The translations under genes and the position numbers were made by a program. The notes beneath the pieces were generated by a model that had not been told where the DNA came from, made no database searches, and worked only from the letters and a program-made list of their open reading frames with translations. A stretch of 64,000 nt of DNA, from assembly GCA_029204225.1 (NCBI GenBank), contig CM055098.1:16419775-16483774 (forward strand), in the 5' to 3' direction. Position 1 is the first letter of the stretch, and each line of letters begins with the position of its first letter. The DNA comes from Diphasiastrum complanatum. Lineage: Eukaryota; Streptophyta; Lycopodiopsida; Lycopodiales; Lycopodiaceae. Below are positions 1 through 11,000 of this stretch, piece after piece.

Positions 1-845
1 GGGAGGTGTCAGCGTCAAGTCTCGCCATACGCAGGTCTACCATCTCTCGGATCATCAACGCAACACATATGGGGTCCTCATACGATATCAAGGTAGAGAG
101 TGTGAATGGATGATCTCGAAATAGGCAGTAGTATCTCCTTCAAATCTCATAGTAGCTGGGCATCTGAAGTGAGTACCAGTTGGTAGATCCGTAATGTGAA
201 TACTCATTGTGGAGAGGAGACGACAGTCCTGGGAATACCACAAAAAGGAGTGTCCCTCATAGTGTAGGTGCTGGGAGGACGACAAAGCTGCTGCAGCATA
301 GTGTTGTGCCTCTACCCTGGAGATCTTCCAGGCACTGTATGAATGTGACAATATGGAACAGTGCCTCTCATATGGATATGAAGTCGTGAGATGCGCGCCC
401 CACTCGGTAGCTGTCAAGCCTGTACTCCATGTCGCTGATGCATATAGAGCTGAGGGAACTACCAAAGTGTCAAAGAGTCGGCACTTAGTAGTCGCATATC
501 TTACGTGTGAGCTGAAACATAGTCTCTCCATATCTACAACGATGCATAACCCGTCCGTAGCAGGGAAAATGCCACATGTCGCATGCTGAAAGTGGGACCA
601 GAAAATACCACGCCTAGGTATGTGTAGGAGTCCACTACCTCAAGTGGATGCTCCTCCCATAGAAGCACTTGTCGCATCATGAAGGATCTGGAGGTGTTAA
701 ATACCATAATCTTGGTTCTGGCCACATTGACTGATAATCCCCACTGAGTACAAAAAGAGTGAAGCGCATCAAGATGCCGTTGCAGACCTTCCCTCGTCCT
801 CAAAAGCAAAACCACATCATCAACATATAATAGGATTCATCATTC
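1..845 (-). mobile_element. LINE remnant, RT motif C to C-terminus
   Basis: Non-LTR retrotransposon pol remnant reading right to left. The reverse-transcriptase active-site motif YVDDVV is encoded at about 811-828, followed by [13 protein letters not shown] and YLGVVF (534-815), then after a frameshift the post-RT region with [14 protein letters not shown] (88-531), and finally TLSTLISYEDP near 60-110. The same family is seen in sense at 34661-38180 and 62876-64000. Compared with those copies, the stretch between ITDLPTGTH and FRCPA is deleted, which removes the C-terminal zinc knuckle. The left end runs off the window. The right end stops abruptly at the RT catalytic motif, where an antisense gypsy remnant begins. 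Confidence 0.8.
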
Positions 846-855
846 ATGGCAATAA

Positions 856-1690
856 TTAATAAACAGACACCTCACAAGCTGGAATAAGAGCCTTACCATT
901 TCTCATCACTATTCCATCTTCTATGGAATACTTAAGATAAGTGCGAACCAAGGTAGAGGGGCTCTCCTCTTGAGACTCGGCATTGCCATGACTAACCTCC
1001 TGTTCCACTTTCTTATAGTGAGGATCTTCCTGTCGAGTCTTTCTTATCCTTAATAGTAACTCATTTTCAATTACTACAAATGGCATTTGATACAATACAG
1101 TGCACACGAGATAGTGCATTAGCGACACGGTTTTTGGCACCTTTCTTGTACCGAATCTCTGTTAGGAATTCTTGCATGAGCTTAGACCATTTGTCTTGTC
1201 GGCCACTAAGGTCTGGTTTTGTACAAAAGTATCTCAAGGTATCATGATCATTGAATACCTCAAATTCCGATCCATTTAAATAATGCCTCCATGTCTTTAA
1301 TGCATGAACTATCGCATACAACTCCATTTCATGAGTTGGATAATTTTCTGTGTAGGGTTGAGCTTCTTGCTCTTAAAGGCCACATGCCTACCCTCTTACA
1401 TTAGAATTGGTCCCACAATAATCTCACTCGCATTTGTAGGTATGACATAGGGCTTTTAAGGGTCTACAATCTTTAGAGTGACGCACCTAGCGATAGCTTG
1501 GTTTAACTGATCAAAGCTTGTTTACTGCAGTCCAATCGCAATATAGGAGTATTCTTAACATATTTTTTATAAAATACTACCAATCCAAGAAAAGAACGGA
1601 CTGCTGTCAAATCAGTTGGCATAGGCCACGCAACGATCACAACGACTTTCTTAGGATCGACTTTCACATTTGGAACACTCTTGGTCATGC
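856..1690 (-). pseudogene. gypsy RT/RNase H fragments
   Basis: Two antisense frames carry gypsy pol. At 1503-1688, VKVDPKKVVVIVAWPMPTDL followed by VRSFLGLVVFYKKYVKN is the end of the RT palm/thumb. At 1067-1327, [27 protein letters not shown] and RVANALSRV are RNase H hallmarks. At 856-1140 the linker continues to KYSIEDGIVMRNGKALIPA, the position just before the integrase zinc-binding domain in the copy at 43213-46085. The catalytic core of RT and the start of RNase H are lost between these pieces. Inactive. Confidence 0.75.
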
Positions 1691-2621
1691 GGCAATAGCA
1701 ACAAAGATCACTACCCCCTCTTGAACATCAGATTGCCCATACAATCGTTGTCCCTAGAAGCTACAACTTCTTGTCACACCGAAGGACGCTGACCTCTTTG
1801 GACTTTAGACCCACCCCCCATATGATCCTTTGTCCTTGGAAGCCCCTGTTCCTGCTCCTTTAAGGTCACTTGAAACTTGCCTTTGCACAAATTGACTTCT
1901 AATCCTTTTGAGCCTTTGGTTTACCCCAAGATCCAAAAAATCGCCAGAAGCCAAGGCTCACCACTAACCTTATTTCCGTGTTTCAAACACGCTTACAACA
2001 ACTTTTTAGCTAGAATTGTCACATACCTTACCAAAGTACTGCCATTCTACTATGGCTTCAAAACTTTGAAGATTTATATCCATAAAACAAGAAACTAGTA
2101 TCATGCTAATTATCCAGCATAATAAAACTACTCATATTAGGCTTAATTTTTTTTTTTAATTTCGTTGCTTTGAAAGCACCAATATTTTGCTTTTTGAAAA
2201 GCAAATTTTCCAGCCTTTAATTAAGGGTCTTAAATTGCACAAAGGCAACAAATAACCCCCCTTAAATGCTGATATTTTTATTCAAAAGCAAAAAAGCAAA
2301 AGCAATTTGACACTTTTTATGCCAAAAAGATTTGCATGAACATGGGCAAAGAAATAAATTCATATCACTTCCAAATCTCACCTTGCAAGAGCTTGATTTT
2401 TAAAGTTGTTGCAAAACTTGGTAGTCCACTTATGTTTCAGCAAAAATCTTCTCAAAAACACCATAGAACTGGGGAAAAGCAAGTGAATGGACCCACCAGG
2501 CTTTCGCTCCAAACACCAAGAATCATGACCCCAACTTTGTAAGATCTGTGCTCCAATTCTTGGCCTCCACTTGTGTGCCTTCAATTAGCAATTCCACCTC
2601 GCTTTGGCTCTGATGCCACTA

Positions 2622-3086
2622 TCAAGACAAACACCAAGGATCATAGACTAGGTAATTGAAACAAAGAAAGCAAAGGGAGTCGGATGGTGGACAAAAACCA
2701 ACCCAACCAAACCTGGATCAGCCTGCAAGCTATGGACCACATAAAGCTCAATAGGAGATTTTTCACACTAGTAGCATGAGCTACAATCACCAGGATCAAG
2801 CATACAGTAGTGGGAGACCTATGGGTATACTTAGACCCTCCAAGGCTCCTCCACCAGTAGTGGTGAACTGTGACACCTCACTGGACACATCAGCAGCTTA
2901 ATTGGTCACTGGTAGTTCCTACCAATCCACCATCTTGAGTTTTGGGCCTCTAACAATTAATTATGATTTTATACACCACGAGGGCCCCAACCCCTTACAA
3001 TCATAATAAATTTACGAGTCGAGGAAGGCCTATTGACCTCCTTACGGGATAATCAATCCGAGACCAGTCCAAATGTGGGCGTGATA
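2622..3086 (-). repeat. gypsy LTR (5' LTR of the antisense element)
   Basis: It begins just right of the primer-binding site and ends near 3086, where the sense LTR start reads TATCACGCCC against TGTCATGCC in the copy ending at 55766. Long stretches are shared with the LTRs at 55443-55766 and 57341-57770. No target-site duplication was identified because the other end of the element is lost. Confidence 0.65.
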
Positions 3087-3189
3087 GATAGCTTTCTAAG
3101 ATTTCTTTGGGCATAATCAATGGATGACAGGTGATGAGATACCACCAAATGAAGTAAAAGAAAGAATAATATACTTTACTAGTTTCCCC

Positions 3190-3300
3190 CCAAAAAATAA
3201 AAATCGGCTCGGGCCGTTTTTTGAGTCGAACCAGCCAGGCTGGTTCGAATAGTTTCGAACCGGATGAATCGGCCTGACTCAAATCGCCGAACAAGGGATC
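3190..3300. repeat. CGAA-rich repeat with perfect 21-nt dyad
   Basis: Bases 3227-3247 read CGAACCAGCC-A-GGCTGGTTCG, a perfect inverted repeat around one base. Surrounding bases are dense in TTCGAA, GAATCGG and similar words, as at 59715-59850. Confidence 0.55.
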
Positions 3301-3790
3301 AGTTAGTGGTAATGACAACCATACTATGGACAGCTCCTTGGGTCCCATGTTAGTATTGGGTAATAAGCATACGGTTTGGACATTTGGGCCTTCAATTTAT
3401 TACTTCATGTTTATTAGAGACAAGTGTCAGTCATATGGTCATAGTTGGTGCTCAAGCATTAACTCACAGTATGAATATGCCTGTAGCGTCTCAGTTTATC
3501 TAGGTGATTGATGGGAGAGTAGAGTTGGCTTTTATTAGCTTTCTTAGAAAGTTTTCAGTTCGGTTCAGTTCAGCAATTGCTTTGTCAACATTGTGATGCT
3601 GTTATCTGATGAGTTCAATTACATTTCCTATTCAGTAGATTTTGTAGTTCTTTTAGTACTTTAGTATGAACTTGTTGTTTTGGTTAACATTGTGGTTGCA
3701 TATGAAGCGTGTTGTGTTTGAGTGTTAGAGTTCTGTGAAATGGTGTGCTGTGATGGATTGTGTGTGTGTTGGTTGAGCATTCCTGTCCAG

Positions 3791-3956
3791 TAAGAACAGA
3801 GACGTCCTGGCCCATCTCCAGTTCATATTTGCTATGAACCCAAAGGTGTGCAGTAAATACATTATACAGTTTGAAGTTTTGGTACAGAACAATATGTATA
3901 GGCTACAGGAAGAGGTGCTGCATAGGGAAACACGAAGGCAAATGCAGTGTCATGTA
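3791..3956 (+). other. Possible upstream coding exon of the host gene (unproven)
   Basis: After a TGTCCAG acceptor-like site ending at 3790, one frame stays open for about 55 codons and reads like protein rather than intron: it contains DVLAHLQFIFAMNPK and EVLVQNNMYRLQEEV. The other two frames stop early. The spacing and strand would suit an exon of the GMI1-like gene, but no donor was found that leaves phase 0, which exon 4923-5046 requires, and I do not firmly recognise the peptide. It could be a diverged or unrelated open stretch. Confidence 0.3.
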
Positions 3957-4922
3957 TAGAGTCAAGGTCTATAGTAAGGAACATGCACTATATGCAGCTT
4001 GAAACTGTCGAACGAAAATATGCGAAATTGATGAAAGTCAAATCGAAGGAAGGAGAAGTTTTTGGTGGAACAGAGGAAGATGTAGAGCATAACCTTTTTT
4101 GCAACTGTATGCTTCTTGCAACATTCATGCCTTTTTATAACGTTGGTTACACGTTTGCATATTAGTGGACATGCAGTCCTTGCTTGGGATCTTTTGTCCA
4201 AGTTGTGACCAATTGGTTTGTGCTAAGTCTTTTCATCTCTTAATGATGGAGTTTTGGCTGTCAATCATCACCTTCTCTACAGTTAGGTTCATGTTGAGGA
4301 GTTCAACTGATAATTTTTAATCTCCATACATGAACACTTTTGCTGCAGCTGGGTAGACTAGTTACCTCCTCTAAAGTGTTTTAGTTAGAGTTTCTGCATG
4401 AGTAACTTGAAGTAACAATGTCTACTTTTGTTATGGTAGCAATCAGAATGATGATATGAGGGCTTTGTTTTCTAGACTTTGCTATTTCATGCATACCACA
4501 TTTTGTTCTAACCTATGCTATTCTTTTCCTCAGGACGTACTACAAATTTTAGCTCATTATTACTTATACTGATAGTACTTTCATACCTCCATCACTAACT
4601 TCGTATTTTCTTCTGCACTTTGCTTTAGTCATAGAAAGTAAACATGTGAAGAGAAAAGCATAAGTCAATGAGCAAATTTCAGGGTACTGCAGTGAATGAT
4701 CTGTGTATGTCATTTGCTTGATCAGATTAGTTGCAATGAGCATTGAGGCTGATTGCTATTCAATTAATCTTACTATTGGTGCAGAAAATTCTTACAATAT
4801 TATCTCATCAGAAGGGTGGGATTCACCGAAATGAGTTCAATTGACTTGGTCTACTACGGTAAAAGTGGATTCTCATTAGCTTCATGATTTCTGTAATCAA
4901 ATGCCTTCTTATTGCTCTCTAG

Positions 4923-5046
4923 GTTAATGGTTTGGATTTGACGGAGGTAGAAGGTGGTGAAGTAGCAACAACACTCATCCACTCTGGACCTGGGAAACCA
5001 TTTGTAATTGACGTACGAGTCTCAAGAGACAAAAGCAAGGAACGAG
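4923..5046 (+). CDS. GMI1: Host exon 1 (of those in window)
   Basis: Acceptor TCTCTAG ends at 4922 and the donor is GTCCTT. Phase 0 in, 1 out. It encodes [14 protein letters not shown] and then [17 protein letters not shown], a small charged beta-rich segment. The left-over G joins AG of the next exon to give Glu. Confidence 0.75.
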
Positions 5047-8000
5047 GTCCTTTTACCAGTCTTTATCTTCTATTGATTCAAAGCTTGACTTTTATTTGCC
5101 CTTTTGCGACTTTTATGTTAATGATTCGCTGGTAGAAAGTTCCACAGTTGTGGTGCAAAAATTTGTGTGTATTCCTCTTTATTTTGTCATGAGTTTCACC
5201 GAAGTATTTCATCCACCTCTCTGTAAGAACATTTAGATTTTGGTAAGTTCACATAGAGATGGTAAACCAAATACTAGGTGAATGCAAATTTTCGGTTAGT
5301 TATTATTTTAAGCCCGACCAGCAATGCCCAGCTTTTTGTTTTTGTTCACCATTGGCTGTCAACTAATGCAAATGTGCATGGCAGAGAAAGACAGGGGAAA
5401 GCCTATGATGTGTGAGGAGGCAAACTGCCGCATTACTTGCCATTATTTTCCTGTTAAACAGGTCAGGACCATATAATGTTATCTCTTTTGAGGAATTGCC
5501 TATTTCACTTTTCTTATCAATAGCTTGTATAGATGTAAGAGTTTGTAAATACAGGGTGAAGAAAGCATAGCTGCCATTTTGGACAAGCTGAATCAGCAAG
5601 GAGGTGGACTTAAAGAGGATTTTGAGTCCTTTTCCCGTGTTTCTGTCAGGCGGCTTGGAAGATTACTTCCAGATGCACGATGGGTATGCCTCGCACTCAG
5701 AATTATGATAGACTCTCATACATGTTCATTTGTGACATTAGCATTCTTGGGTAAGGAAAAGTTTATTTCACTCCCTCAAATTCGTCAAATATCCGTTTTC
5801 TAGTCTTTTTATTTCAACATGTTCTGCCCGAAATATTTCCACCCTGAATATCACATCCACTAGAACGATTAGTGTGCATGTTACTTCTATGACAAGGATT
5901 AATACTCCCTTGTGAAATTAGGAAGGTGTGAACCATAGTTTGTTATGTTTGCAGTTGTTTACAAAAATTCAGCTTTACTGAAATCAGGGAAGTTCAAAAG
6001 AAAACCTCTTATTCAAGAAAAGATTTCTGTAACTATTTGGAGATATTTCCATTCCCAAAAAAATTTGTATTGTAGAGTAATTCCATTCTCAGCCTCATCA
6101 AACATGATACGAGGATCATTTAGCTCTTTGGATCAAAAATTCTTTATCCAAGTTGATGTAAGTTGATTGGGAGACCCAAGACTTAATGCAAAGCTTGGAA
6201 GAGTATCAAGGTGTATATTGAAGGCTTGAAATTGTGATGACTAACAGATCAATGTCATTCACACAAAATAAGAGGGTGTATTGTGTAAGTCATGAATTTG
6301 GCACCTCCTTCCTGCCTTTAAGAAACCCTCAAGCTCATATATTTAGGTTCCAAAAAGTCCAGGAGAGAGTGGAATAGAATGGAAAGGATGGAACAAAATG
6401 GAAGTGCAAGAATGATGATTGATTATGATATACTACAACAATAAATTATGGTTTGAGTTATTCAGGTGGGGTTTTATTTTTTTGAAACACTGCAATTATG
6501 TCAAAAGCCTTAACAAAAGCATGGAAAACGTTTATATATCAAACTTGGAATGGCCATGTTCACCGACAACCCCAACTGTATATACAAAAGGAATGAAGCA
6601 CATCAAGATGTCGTTGAAGGCCCTCCCCTCGAAAGTAAAACATCATTTGCATAGAATACCAACATTCTGTATAAGTTGCTCAAGCTCATCTATGTATAAA
6701 CGAAAGAGTGTAGGTGAAATTGGACATCCCTGCTTATTAACCCCAATCGTACTATCCGCCTATGGCTATATAACCCCTGTTAGATGCCCATCGGGCTCTG
6801 ACATAATCCTGGCACGACCAGTTACTAGGGGCTGAGGGCCAGTAATTGGTATGGACACCAGGAGACTAGTTGGGTCCGATGAGTCATAGGCATCGAGGAT
6901 TTGTTGGGGAGAAGTGATGATGATACTAAGTGGCTTATGACCATTATGGTGTACAGGGTAACCTCTAGGTATGCTCAGGGGCATGTCCTGGGTTTCATCA
7001 ATAGTTTTGGCCTAGATCGAGCCTAGTCAGTTGGGCAAGTGCTTATTTAGTTAGTTGACACTTGTCTAGCCCATGCAGTTTGGGGCTATTGCTATATGTA
7101 CAATATTTCCCTGTTATTTAGTATGTTTTGTTGCATCACTTGTTGCATCACATTGAGAGCTATGGATGCTTGAGCTATGGTGATTGCTGCTGTGATCTAC
7201 ATGCTGCACTAGGTCCTGTATTATCCTTAGGGAATTCACACATCCAACAACCACATTTAAGCAAATGATGACAAATATTCTTCGTCGGAAGTTTCTAGTA
7301 GTATATTGGCATGACGTATCAATTCATATTTCGGATCCTTGAGAAGGTTGAAGTCCATCTTTGTATTGGCTTAGAGCTTTTGATGTAGGAAAAGCTCTAT
7401 GGAAAGGAGTCAAAATGTGGCTTCTTTCAGACCAAGCTTAAATACTTGGTCGATATGATATCCGATCGTGGCATCGAGATTGATCATGACAAGGTTCGTA
7501 AGGCACGGGAATGGCCACGAATGCAAGCAATCTGTGATGTAAAATCATTTCTTGGCTTCACAAGATTCTGTCAAAGGTTCATTTTGCTCTATGCTATAAT
7601 GGCATTCCCCTTAACGAATGTTTTGAAGGGGGTGAAAAAGAGTGTAGTTACAAAAAGAGACCAATTTGGTTTCATGAAATGAATGAGAGTTTTGAAATTC
7701 TGATTCCTACTAGGACTTTTTTGGTATAAACGGATGCCAATAGTTACGAATAGAGCCACAGCTGATCTAGAGCTAAGCTATGAAAGCATCACATAAGCAA
7801 GACTTAAGCTATGAAAGCAGCACATAAGCAAGACTTAACCCTAGAAAGCAGGAAAGAGAGAGATTAAGGAGACTAGAGCGAGAGATCAATATCATCAGCT
7901 GAATAACAAATGACACAGTTTCCCTACTTATAGCCAAGAGGAAGCCCTAAAAAGAAGCTTCCGGTGGCTAGGGCCCAACTGGGAGGGAAAATAGTGCGCC

Positions 8001-11000
8001 CTCCAAGAAGGCCCCCACTCTCCGGTAATATGTCCAAATGGCCTAGTAATGAATAATTAGGCCAAAGGCCAACCATATAGTCTAAGTGTCACTAATGAAT
8101 AAAAAAGGGCCCAAGGCCTGCTTATGCATAAAGTAAAGTAAATGTAAATGGACGTGGCGAATGTAATGAGTCGAGTCCATAACTCCAGTGACTATGTTGT
8201 AGGAGCGGTTTGTTATTGAGACAATCGATTAGTTGTTGTTGAAAGCAAGAGGCTACATTCTGCTCAGTGTATTTATTTCATCGATGAAAAGGAGCTTTTT
8301 GCATTCTTTCACACATTAGAAATTTGCAGGCTTTATTTGTATGTTGCCAAATTTACGGTGATGATTGATTGCCATTGCCTTAGGTACAATGTACATATGT
8401 GATGTCATTGACCTTAGAGGTCGTAAGGTGGATTGTCGGAGCTCATTCCAAAGTTCAAGCAGGACATCGAGTATCGTATAGGTACGTCGAGCTATGTTGT
8501 TGATGCCTTGAGTCAGATTGGAGAGATTAACTAGTTATGCTTTAATCCAATCTAAGTTGTATCTATCACTTTGGGATTTTTGTTTGATTGGGGTATTTTG
8601 GTTGCATCTGGCTAGAGGTCCTAGCAGCAAATTCTAGAGTATGTGGGATTCCAAGGAAGTGTCAAAAATACGAAATGAATCTTCGATAAGGAGTGGCTTA
8701 TTTTTTTGCTTGAGCATGGAGAATCTTAGGGTCCAAATCTTGCAGCAATGTCATGACAACCCTTACGCTGGTCACCATTGGCATACAAAGGACATTTGAC
8801 CTTGTAAAACAGAACTTTTATTGGCCAAGGATGAAAGGTCATGTTGGGGCCATAGTTCCTAGGAATGGAACATAACTGTTTCTAGGAAGACATTCCTAGA
8901 AATGCTTCAGTTTCATGAACGGTTCCTAACCGTTCCTTAGGGTTCATGAAACCCGTTCCTATAGTGCACAATATACAATCCGTTAGGATTTTTAAAACTG
9001 TTCTCAAAATCCGTTTTGAAAACAATTTTGAGAACAAGCTTTTTAGGAAAATGACTATAAGCAGTGAAAAACGATTCAGACAGCGTTCAGTGAAAAACAA
9101 TTTAGAAAACGATTCAGACAGCGATCAACGGATTTCAGATGCCAATGCATTGTTTCAATGGGAACAACGAATTTTAGATGCAACAGATCACAGAAACTAG
9201 CATTGGGCAGTAATCTTCACAGCAATGGAACACACGAACACATGGATCAAAGAAAGAAATTTAGGAACGGATTCCTAAAACCATTCCTTAGGAACAGAAC
9301 ATACGTTCCTATGGAACAGTGCCGTACCCGTTTCTAAGGAAATCCCTAGGAACAGGTATCACTGGTTGAGGCATACATTCAAGGTTGTGAACAATGCCGG
9401 TTTAACAAACAGAAAGGCTCAAAGTTGAGTATTTTACATGCTTCGGAACTTCTCAAGAAGAAAGCTCCCTTGAACTTGGCACATTGTACTCGAGTTTGTG
9501 CGTATTTTTGCAAGTATCCAGCAAATGCAGAAAACACAAACTAACCACTTTCGCAGCTTCTTTGTGTTTTTCCTTGTAACTTAGACATTATAAGGATGTG
9601 TAGCAACCGAAAAACAGATTGGCGAGAAAAGTCGAAGTAAAGCTAATTTCCAACAAAGTGTGTGACCAATGAAACAAGAAGTTCCGTTGGAGACTGTGTA
9701 GCAATCGTAGAAGAGGTTACAATCGTGGGAGGAGATGTGGGTTGTGCCTCAAGTTGAACAAGACACATATGATTACATGCAACTTAACGTTAGAACCGAA
9801 ATAAGAATATTTCAATAAGGTAGATTTCTTAGGCTTATGATGCCAATGAAATTTCAATGTGGTTTGATGTTGAGTCCACACATGCTCTCCAATTGATCTC
9901 CTTTGTTGGTGGTGATATGAATGGCACATCTTTGATACCCTTGTAAGATCTCCCTAGATTCTTAACCTGTGACTACCAGATATTCATGAGCTAGACATAG
10001 GACAAACCTCCCATCCAATGTCCATAAATTTGGAACAAACTATTAGGCTGCTAATAATGGCATCCCATATCTCTCCCAAGAAAATGTAAGCCTAAACATT
10101 GAGTAGATACCAAAGCTCTCCACTAGAGCATGAAGTAAGCAATGATTGCAAGAACAGATGATGAATGGTAGAATGAATTTCTTTGAACTTGCTTAAATAT
10201 GCATATCTTTGATTGACATATTTTCTAACCAAAGGAAGTCAGTCATCACTTCCTACAAATACAGCTTGAGCATTTCTGGGGCTTCTATTGAAATCAGTCA
10301 TCATCATAACATCCAATTTGATGCTAAATTGTGCAACATCAAAGTTGATCTCTCTAACTGGATCTTTATTATGCAAGTTTATATCTTTATGAAAATTAGG
10401 TTTCTGGGTAGCGAAATAGCTTCACATTTTCTTATGCCAAATATTTCTACAGCTAAATGTATCGATCTTTTGCATCTTTCATTGGAAGCATAATTATTTC
10501 CTCAAGGGAATTTCAAATGAAGCAAGCCATTCCTCCAAATCCGGAAGGAAAGGGAGAGGGAAAATACAGTAATGATTCTTTTGCTTGATTTGTAGCCTGT
10601 GAGGATTATTGTGAACCTGAAATTTTTCAGTTTTTTTTACTCTTACGTGTTGCATTTTGCAGAGCAGGCTGCCTTTCATGGATTTCAAAAAAAGCAGAGC
10701 AAGTTTCTCTAAATCTAGCTTCAAGAGAGCAAAAGCTTTCATTGGTGAGAGTAACTAACCTAAAACCTCTGATCACGAATGTAAATCATTGTTGTACAAA
10801 GGCCATTGCTTTCACTTGAATAGTTCTGATCATAGTGCCCGTTCCGGAATGTGATCTAAAGAAACAAAGAAAATTCGTAATTGTTTAACAAAGAAAACTT
10901 TTTTATTATTCTATTTGTACCATGTTCTGACTTTGTATGTTCCGACTGGTTTGGGTCAGAATGATAAATATGTTGACTGATGATTGATTATTAGTGAAAA

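Larger units (their letters stand above)
846..3086 (-). mobile_element. Ty3/gypsy remnant with one LTR (antisense)
   Basis: Degraded gypsy element in antisense. Right to left: LTR about 2622-3086, primer-binding site at 2606-2618 (complement of TGGCATCAGAGCC), a largely eroded gag region, then RT/RNase H remnants, ending where the RNase H to integrase linker meets the LINE at about 850. The LTR is clearly related to those at 55443-55766 and 57341-57770, sharing the blocks around GACACCTCACTGGAC, AACAATTAATTATGA and CGAGACCAGTC. Integrase and 3' LTR are missing. Confidence 0.75.
3087..4922. other. Unassigned sequence upstream of first supported exon
   Basis: No clear gene. It contains a CGAA-rich stretch at 3190-3300 with a perfect 21-base dyad (3227-3247) and one open stretch that might be an upstream exon of the host gene (see 3791-3956). 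The rest is AT-rich intron-like sequence. The true upstream coding exons were not resolved. Confidence 0.5.
7330..9510 (+). mobile_element. Ty3/gypsy pol remnant (sense) with two insertions
   Basis: Sense gypsy pol without recognisable LTRs of its own. The order is RT end ([31 protein letters not shown] at 7435-7600), start of RNase H (TDANSYE to about 7741), a solo LTR inserted at 7742-8184, the rest of RNase H ([30 protein letters not shown] to about 8530), the integrase zinc-binding start ([22 protein letters not shown] to about 8841), a MITE-like insert at 8842-9358, then [19 protein letters not shown] to about 9510. Many stops and frameshifts. The integrase catalytic core is absent. Confidence 0.75.

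Noticed and set aside
3947-4165. 72-codon open frame starting MSCIESRSI with a Lys/Glu-rich end
   Set aside because: Overlaps another open stretch in a different frame and lacks splice sites fitting the neighbouring exon; could not be joined in phase.
4801-4871. Possible exon between GGTGCAG and GGTAAAAG
   Set aside because: Two frames contain stops; the third ends in phase 1, which cannot join exon 4923 without an immediate stop.
6785-6815. Degraded primer-binding site near GGGCTCTGACATAATCC
   Set aside because: Only partial match and no LTR pair could be found on either side.
9717-9929. 70-codon antisense open frame [11 protein letters not shown]
   Set aside because: No recognisable domain; sits opposite the zinc-knuckle-like stretch, and neither strand is convincing.
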